DNA of 64,000 nucleotides, taken from contig NZ_JAMZFT010000001.1 in assembly GCF_024158125.1 (NCBI RefSeq), forward strand, positions 1,054,001 to 1,118,000, written 5' to 3'. The notes beneath the pieces were generated by a model. The model did not search any database and was not told the origin of the DNA. It saw only the letters and a program-made list of their open reading frames with translations. Shown one piece after another: positions 8,068-18,348 of this stretch (the stretch's first letter is position 1; each line of letters starts with the position of its first letter). This stretch comes from Futiania mangrovi. Lineage in GTDB: Bacteria; Pseudomonadota; Alphaproteobacteria; Futianiales; Futianiaceae. A program made the position numbers and the translations under genes.

Positions 8068-10319
8068 GCCACGCTCTCCGAGGGATTGATGCTCCCGGCC
8101 GGGTGCGGCCGGGGAAACACGAGGGTCATGGACGCACCGCGCCCGTCGGGAGCATCGCTGACACGCAGCGTTCCCCCGTGGTCGTCCATTACCTTCTCGA
8201 CAATCGCAAGACCGAGGCCCGTGCCCTTGTCCCGCGTCGTCACATAGGGCTCGGTCAGCCGGTGGCGCAGGTCGCCCGGCAGGCCAGTGCCGTTGTCGAT
8301 GATCCGAACCTCGACAGTCCCGTCGCCAGGCACGATCTCTACCCTTACCTTGCCTTCGTAGCCCGCTCCCTGCCCCTCCTGCTCGGCGCGCGCATGAACC
8401 GCTTCGCCGGCGTTCTTCAGCAGGTTGACGAGGGCCTGGGAGATCAGCCGCTGGTCGCATTGCACGAGCACCGCCTCGTCGGGCGCGATCACGCCGAACA
8501 TGATCTGCGGGTCGCCGACCTGTTGCAGGAAGACCGCCTGGCGCACCACCTCCGTGATGTTCTCCTCCGCCATGACCGGCTTGGGCATGCGCGCGAAGGC
8601 CGAGAACTCGTCCACCATGTGGCGGATGTCGCCCACCTGCCGGACGATCGTGTCCGTGCACTGCTCGAACACCGCGCGGCCCTCGCCGATCTGGGTCGAA
8701 TACTTGCGCTTCAGCCGCTCGGCCGACAGCTGGATGGGCGTCAGCGGGTTCTTGATCTCGTGCGCGATGCGCCGCGCCACGTCCGCCCAGGCCGCCATGC
8801 GCTGCGCAGCCATGAGCCGGGTGACGTCGTCGAGCGTCACGACAAAGCCCGCCGGCCCGTCGGGCGCGGGCTCGGTCGTAACCCGGACCAGCAGTTCGCG
8901 CGCCGTGCCCTCGCGCTCGATCCGCACCTGGTCCGAGGGCTCGAGGTCCGTGCGCAGCCCCTTGCGCACCCCGCGCACGAGGTCCTTCAGCTCCGGCGCC
9001 ACGTCCTCCAGCCGCTGGCCGAGCAGCCGGTCTGGCGGCAGGCCGAGCAGCTTGCACGCCGTGGTGTTCGCAACCTCCACCCGGCCGCCCTGATCCAGGC
9101 CCACCACGCCCGCCGACACGCCGAACAGCACCGCCTCGATGAAGCGGCGGCGGTCGTCTATGCTCCGATTGGCCCGAACAAGCTCGTCGCGCTGCGCCTG
9201 CAACTGCGCGGTCATGCGGTTGAACGCGTTGCTCAGGCCCCCGATCTCGTCCTTCGGCTGGCCTTCGGGGACGCGCACGCGCAAATCCCCCTCCGACACG
9301 CGCATGGCTGCATCGATCAGGCGCCCGACGGGCGTGGCGAGACGGTTGGAGAACCATAGCCCCACCCAGATCGCCGTCATCAGCACCAGGAGCGCGAAGA
9401 TGAAATAGATCAGCGCAAGGGTCAGCTGGACACCCGACCTCTGGCTTTCCAGCCGCTCGTACTGCTCCACCGCGTCGCGCGTGCGCCTGAGATGGTCGAG
9501 CGCGCGCGGATCGAGAAAACGCGCGACATAGAGATAGGCATCGACGAACGCGCCCAGCCGCACGAGGGCGCGGACCTGGGCATCCTCCTCGCTCGTGAGG
9601 ATGACAACCTCCCCCTCCGCAGCCCTGTCCATCGCGCCTGCGGGCGGGGGATCGAACGTCATCGCCATGGCGAGGGACGCCTGAGCGATGATCTCCCCGC
9701 GGCTGTTGATCACGTAGGCCTCAGGCAGGGCGCGCAACGCGGCCTGTGTCGTCACAAGCTCGCCGAACCTGCTCGGATTGTCGTGCAGCAGGTTGGAAGC
9801 CCTGTTCACGTCGGTTGCCATGGCCAACGCGTCGGCGCGAATCACCTGGCGATGCTCGTCGAGATAGGCTTCGGCAACGACCACCGAGTTCGTCACCGCC
9901 TGCCGCACCCGCGTCGAGAACCACGTCTCGAGACCCAGGTTGATCGTGATCGCCGAAAAGACGGCCACCAGGATCGCCGGCACGACCGCGATCAGCGCGA
10001 AAAGCGTGACCAGGCGGATGTGCAGCTGCGAGCCGGCCGAACCCGCACGCCGCGCCATCAGAAGTTGAAAGACCCGCCACCCGATGATGGCTGCCAGCAG
10101 TACCAGCAGCGCGACGTCGAGCACGATCAGCGCAACCGCAAGCTCCGGCTGGGGGCCCAACGGTGTCGCGTCGGTTATGACGAGATAGGTCAGAAATCCG
10201 GAAAACGGCGCCGCAATCGCGATGGCGACCGCCAGTCGCGATCCGAGCCGTGCCTCGGAGAGGCGCCCGAACAGGCTGCGCCTGCCGGGCGGAGTAGCCG
10301 TTTCCGCGCTCGTGGCCAT
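8064..10319 (-). CDS. ntrY: Nitrogen regulation sensor histidine kinase NtrY
   Basis: NtrY is a membrane sensor kinase for NtrX, linked in alphaproteobacteria to nitrogen, redox and envelope responses. The 751-residue protein has N-terminal transmembrane segments, a large periplasmic loop after SAITINLGLETWFSTRV, and a further segment (LALIYFIFALLVLMTAIWVG). HAMP and PAS domains follow, then HisKA with AHEIKNPLTPIQLSAERLKR and the HATPase core. I prefer the ATG at 10319, with GGAG nine bases upstream. The ATG at 10328 lies directly against that GGAG. The stop overlaps the ntrX ATG by four bases. Confidence 0.96.
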   Translation of the reverse strand: MATSAETATPPGRRSLFGRLSEARLGSRLAVAIAIAAPFSGFLTYLVITDATPLGPQPELAVALIVLDVALLVLLAAIIGWRVFQLLMARRAGSAGSQLHIRLVTLFALIAVVPAILVAVFSAITINLGLETWFSTRVRQAVTNSVVVAEAYLDEHRQVIRADALAMATDVNRASNLLHDNPSRFGELVTTQAALRALPEAYVINSRGEIIAQASLAMAMTFDPPPAGAMDRAAEGEVVILTSEEDAQVRALVRLGAFVDAYLYVARFLDPRALDHLRRTRDAVEQYERLESQRSGVQLTLALIYFIFALLVLMTAIWVGLWFSNRLATPVGRLIDAAMRVSEGDLRVRVPEGQPKDEIGGLSNAFNRMTAQLQAQRDELVRANRSIDDRRRFIEAVLFGVSAGVVGLDQGGRVEVANTTACKLLGLPPDRLLGQRLEDVAPELKDLVRGVRKGLRTDLEPSDQVRIEREGTARELLVRVTTEPAPDGPAGFVVTLDDVTRLMAAQRMAAWADVARRIAHEIKNPLTPIQLSAERLKRKYSTQIGEGRAVFEQCTDTIVRQVGDIRHMVDEFSAFARMPKPVMAEENITEVVRQAVFLQQVGDPQIMFGVIAPDEAVLVQCDQRLISQALVNLLKNAGEAVHARAEQEGQGAGYEGKVRVEIVPGDGTVEVRIIDNGTGLPGDLRHRLTEPYVTTRDKGTGLGLAIVEKVMDDHGGTLRVSDAPDGRGASMTLVFPRPHPAGSINPSESVA

Positions 10320-10402
10320 CAGGGGCATCTCCGTTGCGGGCCCGCATCACCCCGAGAGCAGGCCGCCTGCCCCGGTTGCAGCCCCTCTGTTGCGGCAATG
10401 CC

Positions 10403-10416
10403 GGCAACCTGTTGCC
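10403..10416. repeat. 14-bp palindrome in the ntrC-ntrY gap
   Basis: GGCAACCTGTTGCC is a perfect 6-bp inverted repeat around CT, in the gap between the ntrC stop and the ntrY start. The two-base centre is too short for a good RNA hairpin, so a protein-binding operator is likelier than a terminator. No clear -10/-35 pair lies beside it. Confidence 0.35.
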
Positions 10417-10424
10417 AAGTTACA

Positions 10425-11897
10425 TCACTTGATGCCGCGGACCACGCGAATGTCAAGGTCGCGGATCTTCTTTCGCAACGTGTTCCGGTTGATGCCCAGC
10501 AGGTCCGCAGCGCGGATCTGATTGCCCCGGGTCGCGGCGAGGGAGGCCGTGATCAGCGGAAGCTCCACCTCGCGCAGGATACGGTCGTAGAGGCCTGCGG
10601 GCGGCAACTCCTCCCCATGCGCGGCGAAATACCGGTTGAGATGCCATTCGACCGCAGCGCCGATGCTCTCGCCGTGTCCCCCGTCGCCAGCCGGCTCTCC
10701 GCCCTCGCCATCACCGGCAGGCGCAGCGGGCGGGCGTTCGGAGAACAGTTCCTCCTCGACGATCTGCGCCGTGATGACATCTTCCGAATAGAGGGCGGCG
10801 AGCCGGCGGACGAGGTTCTCCAGCTCCCGGACATTGCCCGGCCAGCGGTGGCGCTTGAGGACGCCGAGGGCGCCCGCGTCGAGGGACTTTGCCGGCAGGC
10901 CCTCGCTCTGGGCGCGGCCGAGGAAGTGACGCACGAGATCGGGCACGTCATCCAGCCGTTCGCGCAGCGGGGGCATCCGGATCGGCACCACGTTGAGCCG
11001 GTAATAGAGGTCTTCGCGGAACAGGCCCTGGCCGATCAGCTGCCGAAGGTCGCGGTGCGTTGCGGCGACGATGCGCACGTCGGTGCGGATGGGAGTGCGT
11101 CCGCCCACGGTCGTGTATTCGCCTTCCTGCAGCACGCGCAGCAGGCGGGTCTGTGCCTCCGGCGGCATATCCCCGATCTCGTCGAGGAAGAGCGTGCCGC
11201 CCTCCGCCTGCTCGAACCGGCCCGTGGAGCGGGTCTGGGCGCCGGTGAAGGCCCCCTTCTCGTGCCCGAAAAGCTCGCTCTCTATCAGCTCGCGCGGGAT
11301 CGCCGCCATGTTGACCGCGACGAAGGGTCCGCTGCGCCGCTTGCCGTAATCGTGCAGGGCGCGCGCGACCAGCTCCTTGCCCGTCCCCGACTCCCCCGTG
11401 ATCATCACCGAGAGGTCGGTCTGCAGCAGTCGCGCCATGACGCGGTAGATGTCCTGCATGGCCGGCGACCTGCCGATCAGGGGCAGCCGCTCCTCCTCCG
11501 GCTCTGCCGCGGTGCCGCCTTCCCGGCTGTGAGGCACCGTCAGCCCGCGCCGCACCACGCCGATCAGTTCGTTGAGGTCGAAGGGCTTCGGCAGGTACTC
11601 GTACGCCCCCCGCTCCGCCGCGCGGATCGCCGTCAGTACCGTGTTCTGCGCGCTCATCACCACGATGGGCAGATCGGGGCGCAGCTTGCGGATCTTCGGC
11701 AGCAGGTCGAGCGCGTTCTCGTCCGGCATCACCACGTCGGTGACGATGATGTCGCCCTCGCCCTCCGACACCCAGCGCCAGAGGGTCGATGCGTTTCCGG
11801 TCGCACGGACGTTGAAGCCCGCGCGGACCAGGGCCTGGTTGAGGACCGTGCGGATCGCGGTGTCGTCGTCGGCAACGAGAACGGTGGCTTCGCTCAT
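10425..11897 (-). CDS. ntrC: Nitrogen response regulator NtrC
   Basis: NtrC is the sigma54-dependent activator of nitrogen assimilation genes, phosphorylated by NtrB. The 490-residue protein has a receiver with DDD at 10-12 and Asp54. The AAA+ domain has Walker A GESGTGKE (168-175), the intact GAFTGA loop (215-220) and Walker [12 protein letters not shown]. It ends with a Fis-type DNA-binding helix pair ([13 protein letters not shown]). The chosen ATG at 11897 has GAGGAG eight bases upstream. A GTG at 11906 overlapping the ntrB stop is less likely. The intact GAFTGA contrasts with ntrX in the same block. Confidence 0.97.
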   Translation of the reverse strand: MSEATVLVADDDTAIRTVLNQALVRAGFNVRATGNASTLWRWVSEGEGDIIVTDVVMPDENALDLLPKIRKLRPDLPIVVMSAQNTVLTAIRAAERGAYEYLPKPFDLNELIGVVRRGLTVPHSREGGTAAEPEEERLPLIGRSPAMQDIYRVMARLLQTDLSVMITGESGTGKELVARALHDYGKRRSGPFVAVNMAAIPRELIESELFGHEKGAFTGAQTRSTGRFEQAEGGTLFLDEIGDMPPEAQTRLLRVLQEGEYTTVGGRTPIRTDVRIVAATHRDLRQLIGQGLFREDLYYRLNVVPIRMPPLRERLDDVPDLVRHFLGRAQSEGLPAKSLDAGALGVLKRHRWPGNVRELENLVRRLAALYSEDVITAQIVEEELFSERPPAAPAGDGEGGEPAGDGGHGESIGAAVEWHLNRYFAAHGEELPPAGLYDRILREVELPLITASLAATRGNQIRAADLLGINRNTLRKKIRDLDIRVVRGIK

Positions 11898-11902
11898 TGG
11901 CG

Positions 11903-12994
11903 TCACTCCTCGGGCTGCAGCATGGGCAGCAGCACGCGGAAGAGTGTGCGGCCGTCCCTGCGCTCATGCTCCACGATGCCGCCATGGTCGCCGATGATCT
12001 TGGCAACCAGCGCGAGGCCTAGGCCCGTGCCGCGCGGCTTCGATGTCACGAAGGGGTCGAACAGATGGGGCAGCAGGTCCTCCGGCACGCCGGGGCCATT
12101 GTCCTGGACCGTCACCTCGAACGGCAGGCCCTGGCGCCCCCGCCCACCCGGCAGCGACAGGCGCACGCCCGGCCTGAAGGCAGTCGAGACCTGGATCTCC
12201 CCGCCACGGGCCGGCACGGCCTCGGCGGCATTCTTCAGCAGGTTCAGGAAGACCTGGATCAGCTGGTCACGGTCGCCCAGCACCGGCGGCAACGAGGGGT
12301 CGTAGCTCTCCACGATCCGGATGTCGCGTGCAAAACCGTTCTCGGCGAGGCGGCGGACGTGATCCAGCACCTCGTGGATGTTCACGGCGGTCCTGCGGGG
12401 CGGGCGGGCGTCGGAGAAGACATCCATCCGGTCCATGATCTGGCAGATGCGGTCGGTCTCGTCGCAGATCAGGCGGGTCAGCGGCCTGTCGGCGGCGGGA
12501 GCCGACTGTTCCAGCAATTGCGCGGCGCCGCGAATACCGGAGAGCGGGTTCTTCACCTCGTGCGCGAGCATCGCCGCCATGGCGGAGACGGAGCGCGCGG
12601 CCCCGCGATGGGTGAGCTGGCGGTCCATCTTCTCGGCGATGGAGCGCTCCTGGATCAGGATCAGCAGGCGGTCGGGCAGTTCGGGGACCGGCGCCACCTG
12701 CACGTCGACCGTGCGCACCGGCGTGCGCGGCGTGCCGAGGTGGAGGCCGTATTCGCTGACGGTCAGCGCGCCCTGACGCACCTGCTCGACAAGACCGAGG
12801 AGCGGCGTGTCCTCGGCCACCAGTGTCTCGAGCGTGTGGCGCGCGAGTGCCGCGGCGCTCAGTGAAAAGAACACCTCCGCCGCCATGTTCGCAGCGACGA
12901 TCGCATTGCCGCGGTCGACCACGAGGATCGGCAGCGGAATGGCCTGGACGATGGCGGTGGACAATTGGCCGGCGTTTCCTGTCAGCGCGATCAT
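11903..12994 (-). CDS. ntrB: Nitrogen regulation sensor kinase/phosphatase NtrB
   Basis: NtrB is the cytosolic PII-controlled kinase and phosphatase of NtrC. The 363-residue protein has no membrane segment. It has an N-terminal PAS domain ([18 protein letters not shown]), the HisKA box [19 protein letters not shown] with phosphoryl-accepting His145, an N box NLLKNAAEA, and G boxes DNGPGVPE and GTGLGLALV. Its ATG overlaps the dusB stop as ATGA, and ntrC starts five bases after its stop, so dusB-ntrB-ntrC are one transcript. Nearby PII (glnB) is not in the window. Confidence 0.96.
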   Translation of the reverse strand: MIALTGNAGQLSTAIVQAIPLPILVVDRGNAIVAANMAAEVFFSLSAAALARHTLETLVAEDTPLLGLVEQVRQGALTVSEYGLHLGTPRTPVRTVDVQVAPVPELPDRLLILIQERSIAEKMDRQLTHRGAARSVSAMAAMLAHEVKNPLSGIRGAAQLLEQSAPAADRPLTRLICDETDRICQIMDRMDVFSDARPPRRTAVNIHEVLDHVRRLAENGFARDIRIVESYDPSLPPVLGDRDQLIQVFLNLLKNAAEAVPARGGEIQVSTAFRPGVRLSLPGGRGRQGLPFEVTVQDNGPGVPEDLLPHLFDPFVTSKPRGTGLGLALVAKIIGDHGGIVEHERRDGRTLFRVLLPMLQPEE

Positions 12995-14004
12995 GCGGCG
13001 AGCTTCCCCCTGTCGGCGGCCTTCTCCGCAAGGCCATGCGCCTCGTCGAGGAGCGCGTGCACGTCCCCAGATGCGGTGGCGCGCATCAACGGCGTGCGCA
13101 GCGTCTCTGCCCCCGGCAGCCGGTCGAGGGTCCAGCCCAGGTGCTTGCGGGCGGCGCGCATGCCGACCTCCGGCCCATAAAGGCCGAGCATCGCCTCATG
13201 GTGTTCCCGCGCCGTGCGTGCGCGCACGCCGAGCGGCGGATCGTCCGGCACTAGGCGGCCCGCGAGTCCTGCGGCAACCTGGCTTGCGAACCAGGGCCGC
13301 CCCAGCGTGCCGCGCCCGATCATCACGCCGGCCGCACCCGACGCCTCCAGCGCCGCGCGCGCCCGCTCCACGCTGTCGATGTCGCCATTGACGATCACGG
13401 GGACGGACGAGACCTCGACCACCGGGCGCACGGCGGCCCAGTCCGCCTCACCCTCGTAGAACTGGCAGCGTGTGCGACCGTGAACGGTCAGAAGCTGCAC
13501 GCCCGCGTCGACGGCCCTGCGCGCAAGCTCCGGCGCGTTGATGCTGTCATGGTCCCAGCCGAGCCGCATCTTGAGCGTGACCGGTACGTCCACCGCGCGC
13601 ACCGTCGCCTCGATCAGCGTCAGCGCGTGGTCGAGGTCGCGCATCAGCGCCGATCCCGACAGTGCGCCCGTTACCTTGCGCGCCGGGCAGCCCATGTTGA
13701 TGTCGATGATCTGCGCGCCCTCGTCCGCCGCGATCTTCGCGGCCTCTGCCATCCAGTGCGCCTCGCAGCCTGCAAGCTGCATCACGCGCGGCATGGACGA
13801 TGCTGCCGGGAAGAGCGCGCGGCGCAGCGATTCCGCCTTCCGGTTCACCAGTTCCCGGCTGGCAATCATCTCCGACACGACGAGCCCGACGCCCCACGAC
13901 GCCACCAGCTCCCGGAACACGAGGTCGGTGACGCCGGACATGGGCGCGAGGAACACGGGCGAGGAGAGCGCGTGTCCGCCGATAGCGTCGATCAGATTTG
14001 ACAT
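12991..14004 (-). CDS. dusB: tRNA-dihydrouridine synthase DusB (NifR3)
   Basis: This FMN-dependent enzyme reduces uridines to dihydrouridine in the tRNA D-loop. The protein is 337 residues from [10 protein letters not shown]. It shows the FMN-binding [12 protein letters not shown] near residues 16-27, the catalytic Cys in [12 protein letters not shown], and VTLKMRLGW with the lysine and arginine that contact the phosphate or the RNA. In alphaproteobacteria it heads the ntrBC operon and was named nifR3 for that position. The longer upstream ATG at 14088 has no homologous extension. The stop overlaps the ntrB start. Confidence 0.94.
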   Translation of the reverse strand: MSNLIDAIGGHALSSPVFLAPMSGVTDLVFRELVASWGVGLVVSEMIASRELVNRKAESLRRALFPAASSMPRVMQLAGCEAHWMAEAAKIAADEGAQIIDINMGCPARKVTGALSGSALMRDLDHALTLIEATVRAVDVPVTLKMRLGWDHDSINAPELARRAVDAGVQLLTVHGRTRCQFYEGEADWAAVRPVVEVSSVPVIVNGDIDSVERARAALEASGAAGVMIGRGTLGRPWFASQVAAGLAGRLVPDDPPLGVRARTAREHHEAMLGLYGPEVGMRAARKHLGWTLDRLPGAETLRTPLMRATASGDVHALLDEAHGLAEKAADRGKLAA

Positions 14005-14020
14005 GGATGCGCCGGCAAGC

Positions 14021-14048
14021 GTGCTATTCGCGTGAGCAATTCGTTCAA
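14021..14048 (-). promoter_or_regulatory. Candidate dusB-ntrBC promoter
   Basis: In the 194-base divergent gap between dusB and ispDF, the - strand reads TTGAAC (14048-14043), a 16-base spacer, then TAGCAC (14026-14021). The predicted leader would be only about ten bases, which is short, so this is tentative. I see no clear promoter for ispDF in the same gap. Confidence 0.3.
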
Positions 14049-14198
14049 TGCCTCTTTTTTCAGCATTGGACGCTATCGCATTTCTCAAGGCACTGCAATT
14101 CGTCCTTCGCGTCCCGGCGGTTCCGGCAAGCCGGTTGCAGTTGGCCCCGCCCGTTCCGCCAAGTAGTCTCGCACGTACAGCAGAATCGGGAGCATCGC

Positions 14199-15368
14199 AT
14201 GCGCATTGCCGCCGTGATCGTCGCTGCCGGACGGGGGCACCGCGCCGGCGGTGGCCTGCCGAAGCAGTACCGCACGCTGGCCGGACGCACGGTCCTGCGC
14301 CGCACGCTCGATGCGTTCCTGGCGCAACCGGCGATGTCCGCCGTGCAGGTGGTGATCCATCCTGACGACACGGCGCTTTACGATGAAGCGGTTGCGGGCC
14401 TCGACCTGCCCGCAGCCGTGCATGGCGGGGCGACGCGGATGGAGAGTGTGGCCGCGGGGCTCGACGCCCTCGCCCGCATGGATCGCGGCCCGGACGCGGT
14501 GCTGATCCACGACGCCGCCCGCCCCTTCGTCTCGCCCGCGCTGATCGACAGGGTCACGCAAGCCATTCGCCCGGACCGGGGCGCGATGCCTGGCCTTGCG
14601 GTCACCGACACGCTGCGGCGTATCGAGGGCGGTGCGTGCGCCGCCACCGTCCCGCGCGAGGGTCTGTGGCGGGCGCAGACACCGCAGGGCTTTCCCTTCG
14701 CGCCGCTGCGTGCGGCATTCAGGCTGGCGCGCGGCAGCGAGACGGACGATGTGGAAGTGGCGGTTGCGGCCGGGCTGACCGTCGTCGCCGTCGAAGGGGA
14801 TGAGGCAAACGTGAAACTAACGACCGAAGCGGATTTCGAGGCGGCGGGACGCAGGCTCGCCCGCGACATGGAGACGCGCGTGGGCACAGGCTTCGACGTC
14901 CATGCCTTCGGACCCGGCGATCATGTGTGGATGTGCGGTGTGCGCATTCCCCACGATCGCGGTCTTGCGGGGCACTCCGACGCAGACGCCGGCCTCCACG
15001 CGCTGACCGACGCCCTGCTGGGCGCGATCGGCGCGGGCGACATCGGCCAGCATTTCCCACCCACCGATCCGCAGTGGAAGGGCGCGTCCTCCGACCGGTT
15101 TCTCGCCCACGCGGCGGGGCTTGTGAAGGCGCGCGGCGGGCGGATCGTGCACGTGGACGTAACCCTTGTGTGCGAACGTCCGAAGATCGGCCCGCACCGG
15201 GAGGCGATGTGCACCCGGATCGCGGAGATCCTGGAAATCGCGCCGGACCGCGTCTCGGTGAAGGCCACGACCACCGAGAAGCTGGGCTTCACCGGCCGTG
15301 GCGAAGGTGCCGCGGCGCAGGCCATCGCGAGCGTGGAGGTGCCAAGGGTGGAAGGTTCGCGCGCATGA
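14199..15368 (+). CDS. ispDF: Bifunctional IspD/IspF (MEP pathway)
   Basis: The 389-residue fusion catalyses two non-adjacent steps of the MEP isoprenoid pathway. IspD (1-223) makes CDP-methylerythritol and shows [18 protein letters not shown] and HDAARPFV. IspF (224-389) forms MEcPP and shows [36 protein letters not shown] and [14 protein letters not shown], with zinc and CDP-binding residues present. Fusion is common in alphaproteobacteria. The ATG at 14199 has GGGAG eight bases upstream. In-frame sequence upstream is not homologous. The stop overlaps the pgpA start (ATGA). Dxr, the enzyme two steps before IspD's product is used, lies at 55034-56248. Confidence 0.96.
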   Translation: MRIAAVIVAAGRGHRAGGGLPKQYRTLAGRTVLRRTLDAFLAQPAMSAVQVVIHPDDTALYDEAVAGLDLPAAVHGGATRMESVAAGLDALARMDRGPDAVLIHDAARPFVSPALIDRVTQAIRPDRGAMPGLAVTDTLRRIEGGACAATVPREGLWRAQTPQGFPFAPLRAAFRLARGSETDDVEVAVAAGLTVVAVEGDEANVKLTTEADFEAAGRRLARDMETRVGTGFDVHAFGPGDHVWMCGVRIPHDRGLAGHSDADAGLHALTDALLGAIGAGDIGQHFPPTDPQWKGASSDRFLAHAAGLVKARGGRIVHVDVTLVCERPKIGPHREAMCTRIAEILEIAPDRVSVKATTTEKLGFTGRGEGAAAQAIASVEVPRVEGSRA

Positions 15369-15838
15369 GCGGGGCAACGCTGCTTGCGACCTGGTTCGGT
15401 GCCGGCCTGCTGCGGCCCGCGCCGGGTACGTGGGGCTCGTTTGCCGCCCTGCCCTTCGGCTGGGCGCTGGCCTGGTGGGGCGGCTGGCCGGCGCTGCTTG
15501 CGGGCGCCATCCTCGTGTTTGCGGTCGGCGTGTGGGCCGCAGACGTGCACTGCCGCGCGGTCGGCCGCCACGATGCCTCTGAAGTGGTCATCGACGAGGT
15601 TGCGGGGCAATGGCTGACGCTGCTGCCCGCCGCCATCGTTGCCGGCACACCCTCCCTTGCCCATCTGGGGGCAGGATTTCTGCTGTTCCGCATCTTCGAC
15701 GTGGCCAAGCCCTGGCCCTGCTCGCTGCTCGACCGCAAGGTGAAGGGCGGCCTCGGCGTCATGATCGACGACGTGGCCGCCGGGGTTTACGGTGCCGCCA
15801 TGCTCGCCCTGCTGATCTGGATCGGAGCGATGGGATGA
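15365..15838 (+). CDS. pgpA: Phosphatidylglycerophosphatase A
   Basis: PgpA removes the phosphate of phosphatidylglycerophosphate at the inner membrane, the last step to phosphatidylglycerol. The 157-residue protein shows the family motifs [31 protein letters not shown] and [17 protein letters not shown], with about three or four hydrophobic helices. It is translationally coupled on both sides by ATGA overlaps with ispDF and cinA. The CDP-diacylglycerol that feeds this pathway is made by CdsA, encoded at 56239-57054. Confidence 0.95.
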   Translation: MSGATLLATWFGAGLLRPAPGTWGSFAALPFGWALAWWGGWPALLAGAILVFAVGVWAADVHCRAVGRHDASEVVIDEVAGQWLTLLPAAIVAGTPSLAHLGAGFLLFRIFDVAKPWPCSLLDRKVKGGLGVMIDDVAAGVYGAAMLALLIWIGAMG

Positions 15839-16338
15839 TCTTTCCTGCCGACCATGTGGCGAAGGCCGAGGCCGTGCTCGACGCGGCCCGCGCGCGCGGA
15901 CTGATGGTGGCGACGGCGGAGTCCTGCACCGGCGGGCTGGTTGCCGCCTGCCTGACTGAGATCGCCGGGTCCTCGGCGGTCGTCGAGCGCGGCTTCGTCA
16001 GCTACACGAACCAGTCGAAGATCGAATTGCTCGGCGTGCGCGCCGACCTGATCGAGACACTCGGTGCGGTCAGCGAGGAGGTTGCCCGCGCCATGGCGGA
16101 AGGCGCCCTCGCCCGCAGCCACGCGCAGGTGGCGGTGTCGATCACGGGCGTTGCAGGTCCCGGCGGTGGCACGGTGAGGAAGCCCGTGGGCCTCGTCCAT
16201 TTCGGGCTCGCGGTCGAGGGGCGCGACACCCGCGCCCGTGTCGAGCGGTTTGGTGCGCAGGGCCGCGCGCACGTGCGTCTGGCCGCGCTGGGCGTCGCCC
16301 TCGACCTGCTTCTGACGGGTGTCACGGGCGAGGACTAG
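15835..16338 (+). CDS. Nicotinamide-nucleotide amidohydrolase, CinA C-terminal type (PncC)
   Basis: The 167-residue protein consists only of the CinA C-terminal domain. It deamidates nicotinamide mononucleotide to nicotinic acid mononucleotide for NAD recycling. Conserved pieces are TAESCTGGLVAACLTE with the catalytic Ser/Cys region, GFVSYTNQSKIELLGV and SITGVAGPGGGTVRKPVGLV. The N-terminal molybdopterin-binding-like domain of full CinA is absent, as in E. coli PncC. The start overlaps pgpA by ATGA, and the stop overlaps the converging ratA stop by four bases. Confidence 0.92.
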   Translation: MIFPADHVAKAEAVLDAARARGLMVATAESCTGGLVAACLTEIAGSSAVVERGFVSYTNQSKIELLGVRADLIETLGAVSEEVARAMAEGALARSHAQVAVSITGVAGPGGGTVRKPVGLVHFGLAVEGRDTRARVERFGAQGRAHVRLAALGVALDLLLTGVTGED

Positions 16339-16805
16339 GCCTGCGCCGCCTCTTCGCCGGGACCGTAGAGGTCGCGGGCCCGCGCCTCGAACGCGCGCAC
16401 GAGACGCTGCATCGCCTCCTGAAACAGCGCCGTCACGACCCGCTGCAGGATCGCCGAGCGGAACTCGAAATCGACATAGAAGTCGATGTCGCAGCCGCCG
16501 TCCTCGCGCGGTATGAAGTGCCAATGGTTCGCCAGATAGCGGAACGGCCCGTCCACATAATCGACGTCTACGCGGGTTTCTTCCGGCCGCAGCGTCACCC
16601 GGCTCGTGAACTTCTCGCGGAACACCTTGAAGCTGATGATGAGGTCGGCGATCAGCGTCTCGTGTCCGTCCGCCAACTCACGCCGCCGGATCCGCGCGCC
16701 CGAACACCACGGCAGGAACTCAGGATAGCGGTCGACCGCCGCGACCAGGTCGTACATCTGGTCGGCCCGCCAGGGAACGTGACGCTTTTCGGCATGCGTG
16801 GGCAT
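16335..16805 (-). CDS. COQ10/RatA-like START-domain protein
   Basis: The 156-residue protein belongs to the polyketide cyclase/START-like family that includes mitochondrial COQ10 and E. coli RatA. The fold is shown by the N-terminal VPWRADQMYDLVAAVDRYPEF, then LPWCSGARI, and VDYVDGPFRYLANHWHF. COQ10 members bind ubiquinone and support respiration. The RatA ribosome-toxin label is often transferred in annotation but is less likely for an alphaproteobacterial gene next to lipA. It starts 11 bases after the lipA stop, so the two are probably co-transcribed. Confidence 0.87.
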   Translation of the reverse strand: MPTHAEKRHVPWRADQMYDLVAAVDRYPEFLPWCSGARIRRRELADGHETLIADLIISFKVFREKFTSRVTLRPEETRVDVDYVDGPFRYLANHWHFIPREDGGCDIDFYVDFEFRSAILQRVVTALFQEAMQRLVRAFEARARDLYGPGEEAAQA

Positions 16806-16816
16806 GGGCGCGCGCG

Positions 16817-17776
<960 letters not shown>

Positions 17777-17908
17777 GGGCGGTCTCTGCCTCGACAGGAA
17801 TGCGCCGCATGGGGCGCGGATGAACGTTGAGGTATTCCAGACGGGCGCTTCGATCAAGGCTGCACGGCGTCGGGAACGAAGCTGGCGCCCGCGCGTATTC
17901 TCAAGAGG

Positions 17909-17949
17909 AAGCGCCGCTGTTGCATCTCCAAATTCCTCTCGCGGCGCTT
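17909..17949 (+). repeat. 9-bp inverted repeat in the leader of the small exported protein gene
   Basis: AAGCGCCGC (17909-17917) and GCGGCGCTT (17941-17949) are perfect reverse complements separated by 23 bases. They lie just upstream of the AAGGAGG ribosome site (17962-17968) of the 17978 gene and within the 201-base divergent gap with lipA. As RNA this would form a stem with a large loop ending 12 bases before the ribosome site. No other structure or gene is seen in this gap. Confidence 0.45.
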
Positions 17950-17977
17950 GCAAAGGCCGACAAGGAGGATGCCCACC

Positions 17978-18283
17978 ATGACACGCACGCTCGCGACCTT
18001 GCTGGTAGCCGCCGGTTTTGCGACAGCGGCCGCCGGTACCGCGCTCGCCCAGGCGGACACCCGCACGATGATCATGAGCCCGCCGGTGCTGAGCCCGCAG
18101 GACTGTTTCGGCCCGAACCTCAACCGCATGAGCCGGGAGCGCTTCGAGCGGCACATGAACCGCTTGCCGCCTGAGCGGCGCGCGCCCTGCATGCAGATGT
18201 GGGAGCGCCGCGACGAGGCTGTCCGCGACTGGCGGCGCGAGCACCGGATGCAGCGCCAGCAGGAGATGCGCCGCAGGATGTGA
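17978..18283 (+). CDS. Small exported Met/Arg-rich protein, unknown function
   Basis: I do not recognise this 101-residue protein. Residues 1-24 form a clear signal peptide ([19 protein letters not shown], cut after ALA), so the mature part should be periplasmic. That part is about 77 residues, rich in Arg, Met and Glu, has two cysteines (DCFGPN and APCMQM) and ends in a highly charged helix-like tail. It has a strong AAGGAGG nine bases before the ATG at 17978. An ATG at 17969 is too close to that site. It stands alone on the + strand between lipA and lpd. A Spy/CpxP-like periplasmic role is conceivable but not shown by motifs. Confidence 0.7.
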   Translation: MTRTLATLLVAAGFATAAAGTALAQADTRTMIMSPPVLSPQDCFGPNLNRMSRERFERHMNRLPPERRAPCMQMWERRDEAVRDWRREHRMQRQQEMRRRM

Positions 18284-18348
18284 CGCGATAGCCGAGGGCG
18301 GACGGGGCAACGGCGCGGGTTCGCGCCCAGCCCCGCGTCGCCATCGCA

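Noticed and set aside
10403-10416. GGCAACCTGTTGCC as a terminator after ntrC
   Set aside because: The loop would be two bases and no T-run follows on the - strand, so an operator-like palindrome is the safer description.
9492-12305. A 937-codon + strand frame opposite ntrY and ntrC
   Set aside because: It is a shadow of the conserved kinase and regulator genes. Composition is Arg/His/Gly-rich, with no start signal or domain.
16335-16805. Type II toxin RatA
   Set aside because: The START-domain fold fits both RatA and COQ10. There is no partner ratB next to it, and its neighbour is lipA, so a ubiquinone-linked COQ10-like role is likelier.
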